A stretch of 21,710 bases of DNA from JBAZDV01 sp041669745 (GTDB lineage: Archaea; Thermoplasmatota; Thermoplasmata; Methanomassiliicoccales; Methanomethylophilaceae): NCBI GenBank assembly GCA_041669745.1, contig JBAYAO010000014.1, forward strand, positions 1 through 21,710, written 5' to 3'. The first letter of the stretch is position 1; each line of letters starts with the position of its first letter. Shown here in pieces: positions 1-7,392 of the stretch. The position numbers and the translations under genes were made by a program. The notes under the pieces are model-generated. The model had not been told where the DNA came from and searched no databases. It saw only the letters and a program-made list of their open reading frames with translations.

Positions 1-326
1 CAACCCGTCGCGGAATTGCCCTCCCTTCCGCATGACCCATGCATATGCAGTAATGGCCTGCCGTTTTCATCGGAAAATATGGTTCCTGCTCCGGTGAACT
101 CCCTCGGTGCATCCAAAGTGAAGGTCATCGGCTCTATCTTTCCTTCTGCAGGATGTTTAGGGCCGACAGTGAGCTTCGAACCACTGTCTACACCGCCAAC
201 GGCTATCACTTTCGCGCAACGGATCCCGTTCTGCAATGAAAACGATTCGACCGCCTCGTGAAGGACCTCTCCACCATGAAGCCTGAGTATGAAGGTCCTG
301 CCGGTCTCTGCTTCCACATGATCCAT
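1..326 (-). CDS. PPC/DUF296 domain protein (partial, cut by left edge)
   Basis: The gene reads leftward from an ATG at 326-324 and is still open at position 1, so only about 108 N-terminal residues are visible. They fit the PPC (plants and prokaryotes conserved, DUF296) fold: a TFILRLHGGE start, an alternating strand-helix pattern, and the metal-binding motif LLHMHG with His94 and His96, followed by GREGNSATG. PPC proteins are small, usually trimeric, and some bind DNA; the precise role of the archaeal single-domain members is not known. The start lies 5 nt after the stop of the upstream small gene at 331-726, so the two are probably co-transcribed. The family call is good and the biological role is unknown. 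Confidence 0.75.
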   Translation of the reverse strand, partial: MDHVEAETGRTFILRLHGGEVLHEAVESFSLQNGIRCAKVIAVGGVDSGSKLTVGPKHPAEGKIEPMTFTLDAPREFTGAGTIFSDENGRPLLHMHGSCGREGNSATG

Positions 327-330
327 GGTA

Positions 331-726
331 TCAACGATATTTGCTGTATTTGTCCAGGAGCCTGCACATCTTGTCGAATTCTTCCTTGGATATATCCCCT
401 TCCTCCAAGAATGTCTTTATAAAATCCTTGCCGTCCCTCGTAGACTGGCGCGATGCTTTTGCAGTGACGGATGCCAAAAATGCCGACGCTTTCGCCTCGT
501 CCATCTGTGAATTTGCCAGAATCTCGCTCATATCGTATTTGAACGGTGAGAGTCTGTGCGTGTTGAGCATCGCCTGTCTGCGTGTAGCCTCTTTCGTTTT
601 AGGTTTCGTCTTCTGGGAATTGGGCGAATTGGGTGTCCTTGTGGTGGTAGTGACACCGGCTGCATTCGTCGATGTGACTATTTTTCCCCCGGGCACCTTA
701 CGTGTTGAATTTTTATAAACGACCAA
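331..726 (-). CDS. small basic hypothetical protein, disordered N-terminus
   Basis: This is a 131-residue protein that I do not recognise. Residues 1-55 are rich in Thr, Ser, Pro, Asn and Lys, including a TTTTRTP stretch and a PNSPNSQKTKPKTK stretch, and look disordered. Residues 60-131 are charged and predicted helical. The start is a TTG at 726; the only upstream in-frame codons before a stop at 742-744 contain no ATG, and a GTG lies ten codons inside. It lies 4 bp upstream of the PPC/DUF296 gene on the same strand, which suggests one operon. An AT-rich stretch at about 752-772 could hold its TATA box. The open frame is long for chance and codon use resembles the neighbours, but no homologue was identified. 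Confidence 0.6.
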   Translation of the reverse strand: MVVYKNSTRKVPGGKIVTSTNAAGVTTTTRTPNSPNSQKTKPKTKEATRRQAMLNTHRLSPFKYDMSEILANSQMDEAKASAFLASVTAKASRQSTRDGKDFIKTFLEEGDISKEEFDKMCRLLDKYSKYR

Positions 727-810
727 GTGTATTACTCCGATTCATTCTGCAACTTATCTAATAATACTTAAACGTGACTGGTGCTTCCGGCACATTTCCG
801 CCGTGTAACT

Positions 811-820
811 GATTATATAC
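811..820 (+). promoter_or_regulatory. TATA box for the AlbA_2 membrane protein
   Basis: The sequence gattatatac ends about 23 nt before the ATG at 843. That spacing places transcription start at or next to the start codon, as expected for a leaderless archaeal mRNA, and no Shine-Dalgarno sequence is present. Confidence 0.5.
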
Positions 821-842
821 TATCCGCAGTCTTCTTGGGACG

Positions 843-2024
843 ATGACAGAAAAGGATAGCCCTGAAACCGACATACACGCTGTCAAGCCCTTGGAGAGAA
901 TGAACTACAGGACGATGCACAGCTACGTCGTCTTGCTCATTCTCACCCTGGTGGTATTTGTTGCTGGCACGTATCTTGGACACTTGGAAGATGTCATCAT
1001 TTCGATTCCGATCGTGCTTCTGCTCATAATCGCCCTGTTCTACGACAAGAAATTCATACATATACCGCCAACGATGATCTTCATGGTCGTAATCGTAATG
1101 TATTTCGCATTGGCGAGCAACCTAGTGGAATTCGGAGAAGGACTGCTTGACGTTGTCACTTACACGCTTATCGGCATGGTCACGGGCATGATCGGAATTG
1201 CGATTGCGTATATGTCTTTGGGAAAGATGCCTGGCTTCGCAGATGAAAAGCCGGCCCTGATAGCGCTGGAGGCCTTTTCCTTTGGTGTCATGTCGTATGC
1301 CCTGTGGATTGTCATCTCGTTCTATACCAACGAGATCTTTGATTTCGAACCCCTGAGAATCGAGATCGTTGCTCAGAGGATATTGTTCGTCTCTACCGGC
1401 TCCATGATCTCCTCTTCGCTGTTCTTCCTGGGTAAACGCATAAGACACACCATGATCGGATTCCTGAGCAAGAATTCCGATACGATCGGCATAGAAGAGG
1501 ACGAAAGAAAGGAGATCACCGCATTGATAGCCGCGGGAGAGTCCGACAGCGTCGAATTCAAATCCACATTGAGAACAAACCTCCAGACCGGAGAAAAGGA
1601 CAAAAGGATGGAAAGGGCTGTACTGAAGACCATCGTGGCCTTCCTGAACAGCAATGGAGGGACACTGCTGGTGGGTGTTTCTGATAACGGCATGATACTG
1701 GGCACGGACGAAGGAAGCTTTGACAACCGCGACAAGATGAACCTTCATGTGACAAATCTTCTGTCGAGCCAGATCGGTGATGAGTTCATTCCGTTCATCA
1801 GATTCAGACCCGTGGAATTCGATGACAAGATCGTACTGAGATTCACCTGCAAACCTACATCGTCACCCGTATTCCTCAAAGACAGCAACGCCGAACTCTA
1901 TTTCGTACGCTCAGGACCGTCCAGCATAGAACTGACAGGCATAGATCTGATAAGGTACGTCAACAACAGAAGCAAATCCAGAAAAAGAAAGATGATTGCG
2001 GCAATACCGCAGAGAAAGAATTGA
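843..2024 (+). CDS. six-helix membrane protein with C-terminal AlbA_2 (Schlafen-type) domain
   Basis: The protein has 393 residues. Six hydrophobic segments are visible at roughly 28-47, 51-68, 74-97, 100-127, 138-166 and 178-207. A charged linker follows, then an AlbA_2 domain at about 225-375. Diagnostic AlbA_2 elements are the ESDSVEFKST strand, the helix ending in IVAFLNSNGG, the TLLVGVSDNG strand, and the late motif ELYFVRSGPSS. AlbA_2 domains bind nucleic acid and are usually fused to helicase, HTH or kinase-like modules, so a polytopic membrane anchor is unusual. The ATG at 843 follows a TATA box at the spacing of a leaderless transcript. It ends 3 bp before the converging DUF5654 gene. 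Domain call is confident; function is unknown, with membrane-linked nucleic-acid sensing as one possibility. Confidence 0.8.
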   Translation: MTEKDSPETDIHAVKPLERMNYRTMHSYVVLLILTLVVFVAGTYLGHLEDVIISIPIVLLLIIALFYDKKFIHIPPTMIFMVVIVMYFALASNLVEFGEGLLDVVTYTLIGMVTGMIGIAIAYMSLGKMPGFADEKPALIALEAFSFGVMSYALWIVISFYTNEIFDFEPLRIEIVAQRILFVSTGSMISSSLFFLGKRIRHTMIGFLSKNSDTIGIEEDERKEITALIAAGESDSVEFKSTLRTNLQTGEKDKRMERAVLKTIVAFLNSNGGTLLVGVSDNGMILGTDEGSFDNRDKMNLHVTNLLSSQIGDEFIPFIRFRPVEFDDKIVLRFTCKPTSSPVFLKDSNAELYFVRSGPSSIELTGIDLIRYVNNRSKSRKRKMIAAIPQRKN

Positions 2025-2027
2025 TGC

Positions 2028-2276
2028 CTAGTCTTTCGACTCCGCCTCTTTCAGTTTGCCTATGGATCTGGCTATCATCAGGGTCATTATGACCGCGACG
2101 ACCGTCACTATTATCGCGTAGACGAACTGACCGATGAGCCCGTTGTCCTTGGATATGAATTCTGCGATCAAAGCCTGGATCGCCGCGTTCCATGCAAGAG
2201 CCGCGACCAGACCGAATGCCGCTGTTATCAACGCCGCCGTTGTCTCTAATAGCTGGATTTTGAACTTGTTGTCCAT
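2028..2276 (-). CDS. DUF5654 family small membrane protein
   Basis: The 82-residue protein has two membrane helices, about residues 15-38 and 48-70, with the family-typical segments TAAFGLVAALAWNAAI and YAIIVTVVAVI. DUF5654 proteins are short archaeal and bacterial membrane proteins of unknown function, and this length is typical. The ATG is well supported: a Shine-Dalgarno-like AGAGGTA lies at 2281-2287, 4 nt upstream, and a TATA-like element at 2306-2317. It converges on the AlbA_2 membrane gene with a 3-bp gap. Confidence 0.8.
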   Translation of the reverse strand: MDNKFKIQLLETTAALITAAFGLVAALAWNAAIQALIAEFISKDNGLIGQFVYAIIVTVVAVIMTLMIARSIGKLKEAESKD

Positions 2277-2305
2277 TTGATACCTCTGAGAGATCTAGAA
2301 CGTTG

Positions 2306-2317
2306 TTAAAATTTAAT
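2306..2317 (-). promoter_or_regulatory. TATA-like element for the DUF5654 gene
   Basis: On the minus strand this reads ATTAAATTTTAA, 30-41 nt upstream of the ATG at 2276. Unlike many genes here, this one also has a clear Shine-Dalgarno (2281-2287), so a short leader is expected. Confidence 0.45.
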
Positions 2318-2447
2318 GCCTCCTTTCCTGATGCACTTTGTACAGTATCTTCACCGTTGCCTATGACAGTATGTAGCGTTTCAATTCTACCCATGCGCCA
2401 GACATTGACATCCCGTACGTACTGTCGTGACCAGTATGTAAAATTGG

Positions 2448-2550
2448 TGCGGGGGATGGGATTCGAACCCATGAACCCCTGCGAGACAGAATTTCCTACC
2501 CGTTCAGGAGTCTTAAGTCCTGCGCCTTTGGCCAACTTGGCTACCCCCGC
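2448..2550 (-). tRNA. tRNA-Leu(TAA) with a 19-nt intron
   Basis: The acceptor stem GCGGGGG/CCCCCGC, the T arm ATGGG-TTCGAAT-CCCAT and the long variable arm TCTCGCAGGGGTTC identify a class II leucine tRNA. Read without splicing, the anticodon loop has 8 nt and the variable region is about twice too long. Removing 2493-2511 repairs both: the loop becomes CTTAAGA (anticodon TAA) and the stem becomes CAGGA/TTCTG. The mature RNA is 84 nt. Discriminator A is at 2448 and CCA is encoded at 2447-2445. Confidence 0.93.
2493..2511 (-). other. tRNA intron, bulge-helix-bulge, canonical position 37/38
   Basis: A 19-nt intron begins after G37 of tRNA-Leu. The pre-tRNA can form a central helix of CTTA (anticodon loop) with TAGG (intron 3' part), 3-nt bulges AGA and AAA holding the two splice sites, and a short inner stem CTC/GGG. 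This is the substrate form of the archaeal tRNA-splicing endonuclease, and it is the strongest single sign that the window is archaeal. Confidence 0.85.
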
Positions 2551-2574
2551 GCGAAGCACAGAACTACAATTTTA

Positions 2575-2583
2575 GCTATAAAC
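2575..2583 (-). promoter_or_regulatory. TATA box of tRNA-Leu
   Basis: The minus strand reads GTTTATAGC, 25-33 nt upstream of the first tRNA base at 2550, the standard archaeal TATA spacing. Confidence 0.6.
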
Positions 2584-2633
2584 TATCGCACAGCCCTCTA
2601 AAGACTAAATACGCAGGACACCTATGCGTGCGT

Positions 2634-3032
2634 ATGCCCTATAAGATTCCGGATGACGACATGTTGGCAGAGGCGATATTCGTTGTCATGTACAGGAATC
2701 AACAGATAAAGTCCCAGTCTGAGATGATAGCCGCGGTCAGATCGGAACTCAACAGGAACGGCGGTGAGTACCGGGTGAGCGGCGAACGTATCAGGCGCAT
2801 TGCCGTGAACCGCAAGATGCTTCAGCTGGTCATCGAATACAACACGTCGAACATGACCGACCTTCCGGACATGTGCCCCGTGTGCAAGAATCCGATGTCA
2901 TCCGTAATGAATGCCACACTTGACGGAGACACCATCGAAGTTAATAGAAAGTGCACGGCCTGCCCTTACTTCATAGGCGTTAAGAGACACACCCCCGGAA
3001 GATACACCTTCATAAGGAAATCGAGGAAGTGA
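2634..3032 (+). CDS. small protein with winged-helix-like N-terminus and C-terminal zinc ribbon
   Basis: The product is about 132 residues. The N-terminal 70 residues are helical and basic, with an RIRRIAVNRKM segment, and could be a winged helix. The C-terminal part carries CPVC and, 25-30 residues later, CTAC, a four-cysteine zinc-ribbon pattern. The ATG at 2634 is preferred over the GTG at 2628. A TATA-like tract at about 2597-2611 gives a leaderless or near-leaderless transcript. It is likely a nucleic-acid-binding or transcription-linked protein; I cannot name the family. Confidence 0.65.
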   Translation: MPYKIPDDDMLAEAIFVVMYRNQQIKSQSEMIAAVRSELNRNGGEYRVSGERIRRIAVNRKMLQLVIEYNTSNMTDLPDMCPVCKNPMSSVMNATLDGDTIEVNRKCTACPYFIGVKRHTPGRYTFIRKSRK

Positions 3033-3087
3033 TCCCACGAACGCCAAGGACCCGGAGAGAAATATCGAACAGCTTGAAAGAGCATCT

Positions 3088-3315
3088 TTGATGATCGAGG
3101 AAGCGGCATCGATGATCGAGGAAGCCGTGAAAATGACCGGTCTCGAGAGAAGGGCATCCAAGACCGTCGCCGTGTTGAGAGAACTTTCGTCGTCCGAAGA
3201 GGACTCTGGAAGCATAGTCAATCTGCAAGGAGATATACACTACTCTCAGGAAGAACACCCTGGATGGACCCGACCGTTCGCATCCGTCAAGTATGTCAAC
3301 AGAAAATATATATGA
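3088..3315 (+). CDS. doubtful small ORF with heptad repeat
   Basis: An open frame of 75 codons from a TTG (an ATG follows at once) fills most of the 320-bp gap between the zinc-ribbon gene and the ACT-acs operon. The frame is open back to about 3016 but has no earlier start. Its first half looks protein-like: an amphipathic helix with a repeated seven-residue unit (MIEEAAS, MIEEAVK) encoded by a 15-bp direct repeat with 21-bp spacing. The second half has no recognisable feature and its end overlaps the TATA box of the next operon. There is no convincing ribosome binding site. It may be a real small coiled-coil protein, a decayed gene, or chance. Confidence 0.3.
   Translation: MMIEEAASMIEEAVKMTGLERRASKTVAVLRELSSSEEDSGSIVNLQGDIHYSQEEHPGWTRPFASVKYVNRKYI
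3303..3312 (+). promoter_or_regulatory. TATA box of the ACT-acsBDC operon
   Basis: The sequence aaaatatata lies 41-50 nt before the ATG at 3353. Transcription would begin near 3337, giving a leader of about 15 nt. That leader contains a Shine-Dalgarno-like AGGGGA at 3342-3347. Confidence 0.55.
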
Positions 3316-3352
3316 TGCCATCCGATTAATAGGGACATAGCAGGGGATTTCC

Positions 3353-4258
3353 ATGAAGAACTGGGAGTTTAGCAAGGTCAAAGGAACGAACATCGTCATA
3401 GACGACAGACTTTCGGATATGATGGGTCTCGTCGATGGCGGATACGTCTATAGTACACTTTTCGAGTACATAGACAAAGGCCCGAAAAGATATGAGTTGA
3501 TCCTTTCGATGTATCCTCAGGAGAACTACCGGACACTGACCAATATAACCATGTATATGCAGGATGTCCCCGGGTCCAGCGCACAGGCCGCCAAATTCCT
3601 GGGAGAGAGGGGGATCAACATCCTCAACTCGATATCCCTAGACGGGATATCCGACACAATCATAATCTGGAAGATGTTGGTCGACCTCAGCTTTGCCGGC
3701 GAGATGAACATCCTAGAGGAAAGGTTCAGAGAACTGAAGGAAAGCGATGATCCGTCCGTTTCATTGATAGATCACATCAGTGCAAAACCCGCCGATATCG
3801 GAAGGGTGTTCCACACGGAACCCGCAAAGGAGAAAATAGAAGTTGGACGCGGCGCACCGGTCACTCTGAAGAACGGGAGATACGACCTGTCCTTGGAATA
3901 CGGAGATATCCTGAAGGGATTGGACGGCAACAACGTGATGATCGTTGCGGACTATGCGTCTTGGCTCATATCCGTTACATTTTTCAAGAAAGAAACGAGA
4001 CTCGTTAAGATCGGAATAGATATTCCAGACTGCCCCGGGTCCATAACCCAGGTACTGAATTGGATAGCTGACAAGAATATCAACCTCATCTCGGTCTTCA
4101 GCAAGGTGAAGATATGCTATCAGACGATGATGCTGGACCTCGTCGCGGATTTCGGAAACAGCAAACTGTCCGTGGAGGAGACCGAAGAAGCGATGCGTGC
4201 AGCATTCGAGAAGATGAACGGCATCTATATCCTGACGGAGTACGAGGAACTCAGATGA
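3353..4258 (+). CDS. double ACT-domain protein heading the acs operon
   Basis: The protein has 301 residues. Two ACT-type modules are visible. The first spans about 62-125, with DVPGSSAQAAKFLGERGINI as its loop and first helix. The second spans about 215-290, with DIPDCPGSITQVLNWIADKN in the same place. An N-terminal region and a linker of about 90 residues have no recognised catalytic motif. ACT domains bind small ligands, often amino acids, and control enzymes or transcription allosterically. It has its own TATA box and Shine-Dalgarno, and AcsB starts 6 bp after its stop, with the AcsB ribosome binding site (GAGGT) overlapping this end. The position suggests it senses a product of the cluster, perhaps methionine or S-adenosylmethionine; that ligand is inference. 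Confidence 0.8.
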   Translation: MKNWEFSKVKGTNIVIDDRLSDMMGLVDGGYVYSTLFEYIDKGPKRYELILSMYPQENYRTLTNITMYMQDVPGSSAQAAKFLGERGINILNSISLDGISDTIIIWKMLVDLSFAGEMNILEERFRELKESDDPSVSLIDHISAKPADIGRVFHTEPAKEKIEVGRGAPVTLKNGRYDLSLEYGDILKGLDGNNVMIVADYASWLISVTFFKKETRLVKIGIDIPDCPGSITQVLNWIADKNINLISVFSKVKICYQTMMLDLVADFGNSKLSVEETEEAMRAAFEKMNGIYILTEYEELR

Positions 4259-4264
4259 GGTAAC

Positions 4265-6451
4265 ATGGAAAGAGAGACCATAGCAAGAAGATACGGGATC
4301 GCGGAATCGAAGGAATTAGATGCCGTACTCAAAACGTGTACGGATATCGATGTCCCCCTTCTTCTCTCAATGGCCGCAGAGGGTTCCGACAATATCGTGA
4401 CCATTGCCAGGAAGATGGTATCCGATGCCTCATCGAAGTATGGAGGGGATACCGTGCTCTCGTACCCGGAAACGGGATACGGTCTTCCATCGATCTACGC
4501 ATGGAAAGGCATCGAGTCCCTCGATCTGAACGGTGCTGAGGGGTTACTGTGCTCCCTGCCTGGATCTAAGGCGTCTTCCCTTGAGGATGGTTTCTCCTCA
4601 GGGGAGAGCGCGATGTACGCTGCAGAGATCATTGAGGCCATAACATACCTGGACAACGACGCTGAGAGGGACGGTTTCATACCGGACCGTGTACTGAGGA
4701 AACTTGGACTGAGCTTCGTTGACGAGACCATACCCGGTGCAGTGGTCTTCCTGGGAGGCGGGGTCAGCAGGGAGGACCTCGGCAAAATGGTCAGGGAATC
4801 TCAGTCAAAGGGCATGGTAGCGATAGCATCGGGTGATTATCCCGACATGATGAGAGATAGCGATCTCTCCCTTGGTTTCGACAGGATGCTCTATCCCGTC
4901 GGTACATTCACTGCTACGGTACATGCGATCAATTTTGCGATACGTGCGGCATTGACGTTCGGCGGTGTACCCGCAGGGGACAGGACACGATTGAGCAAAT
5001 ACCTGGCTAAACGTCCCAAGGTCGTGATATTACAGACGGGTCCTCTCAGTTGTCTCGATGCTGCCTTCGCCTTCGCTGCTCTGATGCACAGTGCATCGAT
5101 CGTTACCGACCAGGACCTTCCCGAGATACCAAAGAAGATCAGGATCTGCAAGGACCACGGTGATATGGTACAGACAGGCATCGAGGAGCGCGGCATCACC
5201 GTCAAACTTGAACCTATCGATCTGCCTGTGGGATACGGCCCTTCCTTCGAAGGGGAGATAATAAGGAAACCCGACGTATACGTAGAGGCTGGGGGCTCCA
5301 GAAGCCCGGCCTTCGAACTGCTAACATCGAAGAACGAGAAGGATATCGAGGACGGGAGGATAACTCTCATCGGAAACGAGATCGATTCTTTTGAGAGCGG
5401 ATCGTTGATCCCGATCGCCATGATCGTCGAAGTGTACGGCAAGGATATGCACGATGATCTCGAACCGGTGATTGAAAGAAGATTTCACAGCTCCATAAAT
5501 TTTGCCGAGGGAGTTTGGCATGCCGGTCAGAGGAATACGAACTGGATCAGGATCAGCAAAAGGGCAAAGGACAGAGGATTCAAACTCAGGGACCTCGGCA
5601 GGATACTTATCCATAAGGTGAAAGAGGAATTCGGTCAGGTCGTCACCAGGGTACAGGCAACGATAATAACCGACGGAAAAGCGATGGAGGACCGCCTCCC
5701 GGAGGCCCTCAGATCATATGAGATCAGGGACGAACGCATGAAGGGACTGAAGGACGATCTCGTCGACGATTTCTACACGTGCACGATGTGCCAATCGTTT
5801 GCCCCCGGACATATCTGCATCGTCGCTCCCGAAAGAATCGGTCTATGCGGCGCGATCAACTGGCTGGACGCAAAGGCCAGTAACGAACTCTCTCCCAACG
5901 GCCCGAACAAACCATTGAAGAAGGACGACATCATCGATCCAGAGAAAGGAGAATGGGAAGGGATCGACAAGCTGATCAATACAGCATCGATGGGCGGGAT
6001 AGAAAGGATCTGCATGTATAGTCTCATGGATGCTCCGATGACCTCATGCGGCTGCTTCGAAGTGATAGTGGGAATGACCGTCGACATGCAATCCGTGATC
6101 CTTGTGGACAGAGATTATTCGGAAATGACACCCATTGGAATGAGATTCTCGTCCCTTGCAGGATCGATCGGCGGCGGCCGGCAGACCCCTGGTTTCATGG
6201 GTATAGGAAAAAAGTATATTACCAGTGAAAAATTCATCTCTGCCGAAGGCGGGATCAGGAGGATATCCTGGATGCCTAGACATCTCAAGGACATGATAGG
6301 CAGGGACTTCCAAAAAAGATGCGATACGATCGGCATTCCTGACCTGATGAGTAAGATCGCCGACGAGACCATAACGAAAGACGCAGAGGGACTGATGGCC
6401 TGGATGGCCAAGGTGGATCATCCCGCACTGCACATGAAACCTTTACTTTAG
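4265..6451 (+). CDS. acsB: acetyl-CoA synthase, full-length bacterial type (AcsB)
   Basis: This nickel enzyme makes or cleaves acetyl-CoA from CoA, CO and the methyl group of methyl-CFeSP. At 728 residues it has all three domains of the bacterial enzyme, whereas methanogen CdhC is about 470 residues and lacks the N-terminal CODH-contacting domain. The A-cluster ligands are all present: Cys506, Cys509, Cys518 and Cys528 for the 4Fe-4S cubane, and the SCGC motif with Cys595 and Cys597 for the two nickel sites. These residue numbers equal those I recall for the Moorella enzyme, as does Trp418, so there is almost no net indel up to there. The gene sits between the ACT protein and acsD with short gaps of 6 and 11 bp. 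No CODH gene is adjacent, which is odd for an enzyme that normally works in a CODH/ACS complex. Confidence 0.95.
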   Translation: MERETIARRYGIAESKELDAVLKTCTDIDVPLLLSMAAEGSDNIVTIARKMVSDASSKYGGDTVLSYPETGYGLPSIYAWKGIESLDLNGAEGLLCSLPGSKASSLEDGFSSGESAMYAAEIIEAITYLDNDAERDGFIPDRVLRKLGLSFVDETIPGAVVFLGGGVSREDLGKMVRESQSKGMVAIASGDYPDMMRDSDLSLGFDRMLYPVGTFTATVHAINFAIRAALTFGGVPAGDRTRLSKYLAKRPKVVILQTGPLSCLDAAFAFAALMHSASIVTDQDLPEIPKKIRICKDHGDMVQTGIEERGITVKLEPIDLPVGYGPSFEGEIIRKPDVYVEAGGSRSPAFELLTSKNEKDIEDGRITLIGNEIDSFESGSLIPIAMIVEVYGKDMHDDLEPVIERRFHSSINFAEGVWHAGQRNTNWIRISKRAKDRGFKLRDLGRILIHKVKEEFGQVVTRVQATIITDGKAMEDRLPEALRSYEIRDERMKGLKDDLVDDFYTCTMCQSFAPGHICIVAPERIGLCGAINWLDAKASNELSPNGPNKPLKKDDIIDPEKGEWEGIDKLINTASMGGIERICMYSLMDAPMTSCGCFEVIVGMTVDMQSVILVDRDYSEMTPIGMRFSSLAGSIGGGRQTPGFMGIGKKYITSEKFISAEGGIRRISWMPRHLKDMIGRDFQKRCDTIGIPDLMSKIADETITKDAEGLMAWMAKVDHPALHMKPLL

Positions 6452-6462
6452 GACGGAAGCAA

Positions 6463-7392
6463 ATGACAGACATACCAGCGGTCAGCGAAAAATACAGCGG
6501 GAAGATAGGGGAGGTCGTTCTTGGCAAGGGCGACTACAGGGCCGGTAATGCGAAAGGGATGCCGTTCCTGTCATTCGAGAATCCTACGAAGAGAAGACCC
6601 ATGATAGCCGGAGAGGTGCTTGACGATATCACCGATTATCCTAAACTCGCCGCAGATATGTTCGACGGACGCGAGAAAGACCCTGTCGAATGGGCATTGA
6701 TGTGGAAACAGTTGGGGGCAGATATGATCTGCCTGCGTCTTGTAAGCACAGACCCTGGTAAGGCCGATACATCCCCGGAGGATTCCGCAGCACTCGTGAA
6801 GAGGATATCTGACAGTACCGGGCTTCCGATAATGGTGTGTGGATGCGGTGTTCCTGAGAAGGACATAGAGACGCTCACTGCGGTCAGCAATACGGTCAGG
6901 GACAGCAGGCTCATCCTTTCGAAGGTGGATGAATCCGATTACAAGAGATTATCGACGGCCGCGATGGCCAATAATCATCTGGTGCTCGCGTTCTCGAATC
7001 TCGATGTGAATCTGGCTAAACAGATGAATATCCTGCTTACGGATTTCGGTGTCCAGAAGACCGACATAATGATGGACCCGCTTATGGCGGCATTGGGAAT
7101 GGGTCTCGATTACTCTTATTCTGTCAATGAAAGGATCAGACTCGCGGCACTTAACGGCGACAGGATGCTTCAGGTCCCGATGATCTGCGACTGCACTTCC
7201 GCATGGAGCGTAAGCGATGCTACAAATGACGAGGACCCTTCAATGGGGGATCCGTCGCACAGAGTTACCTGGTGGGAGACCATGACGGCACTCTCCGCAT
7301 TGATTTCCGGTGCGGACGTCGTCATAATGCGCGGCCCTGGTGCAATGGATATGGTGAAGGTGTACGCCGAAGAACTCACGGGGGCGGTCTGA
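6463..7392 (+). CDS. acsD: corrinoid iron-sulfur protein, small subunit (AcsD/CdhD)
   Basis: The 309-residue protein is a TIM-barrel subunit that, with AcsC, holds the cobamide that carries methyl to and from acetyl-CoA synthase. Family features include PFLSFENPTKRRPMIAGEV near the N-terminus, GADMICLRLVSTDP in the barrel, and the late WWETMTALSALISGAD. Its length matches the bacterial subunit (about 320) rather than the longer methanogen delta subunit. A Shine-Dalgarno AGGACGG lies just before the ATG. Its TGA overlaps the ATG of acsC by one base (TGATG), so the two subunits are probably translationally coupled. Confidence 0.92.
   Translation: MTDIPAVSEKYSGKIGEVVLGKGDYRAGNAKGMPFLSFENPTKRRPMIAGEVLDDITDYPKLAADMFDGREKDPVEWALMWKQLGADMICLRLVSTDPGKADTSPEDSAALVKRISDSTGLPIMVCGCGVPEKDIETLTAVSNTVRDSRLILSKVDESDYKRLSTAAMANNHLVLAFSNLDVNLAKQMNILLTDFGVQKTDIMMDPLMAALGMGLDYSYSVNERIRLAALNGDRMLQVPMICDCTSAWSVSDATNDEDPSMGDPSHRVTWWETMTALSALISGADVVIMRGPGAMDMVKVYAEELTGAV

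Noticed and set aside
1122..1748. 208-codon minus-strand open frame inside the AlbA_2 membrane gene
   Set aside because: It is antisense to a gene with clear domains and has a shadow-like His/Gln/Arg composition.
1960..2559. 199-codon minus-strand open frame across DUF5654 and tRNA-Leu
   Set aside because: It overlaps a well-supported gene in another frame and includes the tRNA sequence; composition is Arg/Gly-rich shadow type.
2303..2575. 90-codon plus-strand open frame over the tRNA-Leu region
   Set aside because: It runs antisense through the tRNA gene and shows no protein-like composition; it is a chance frame.
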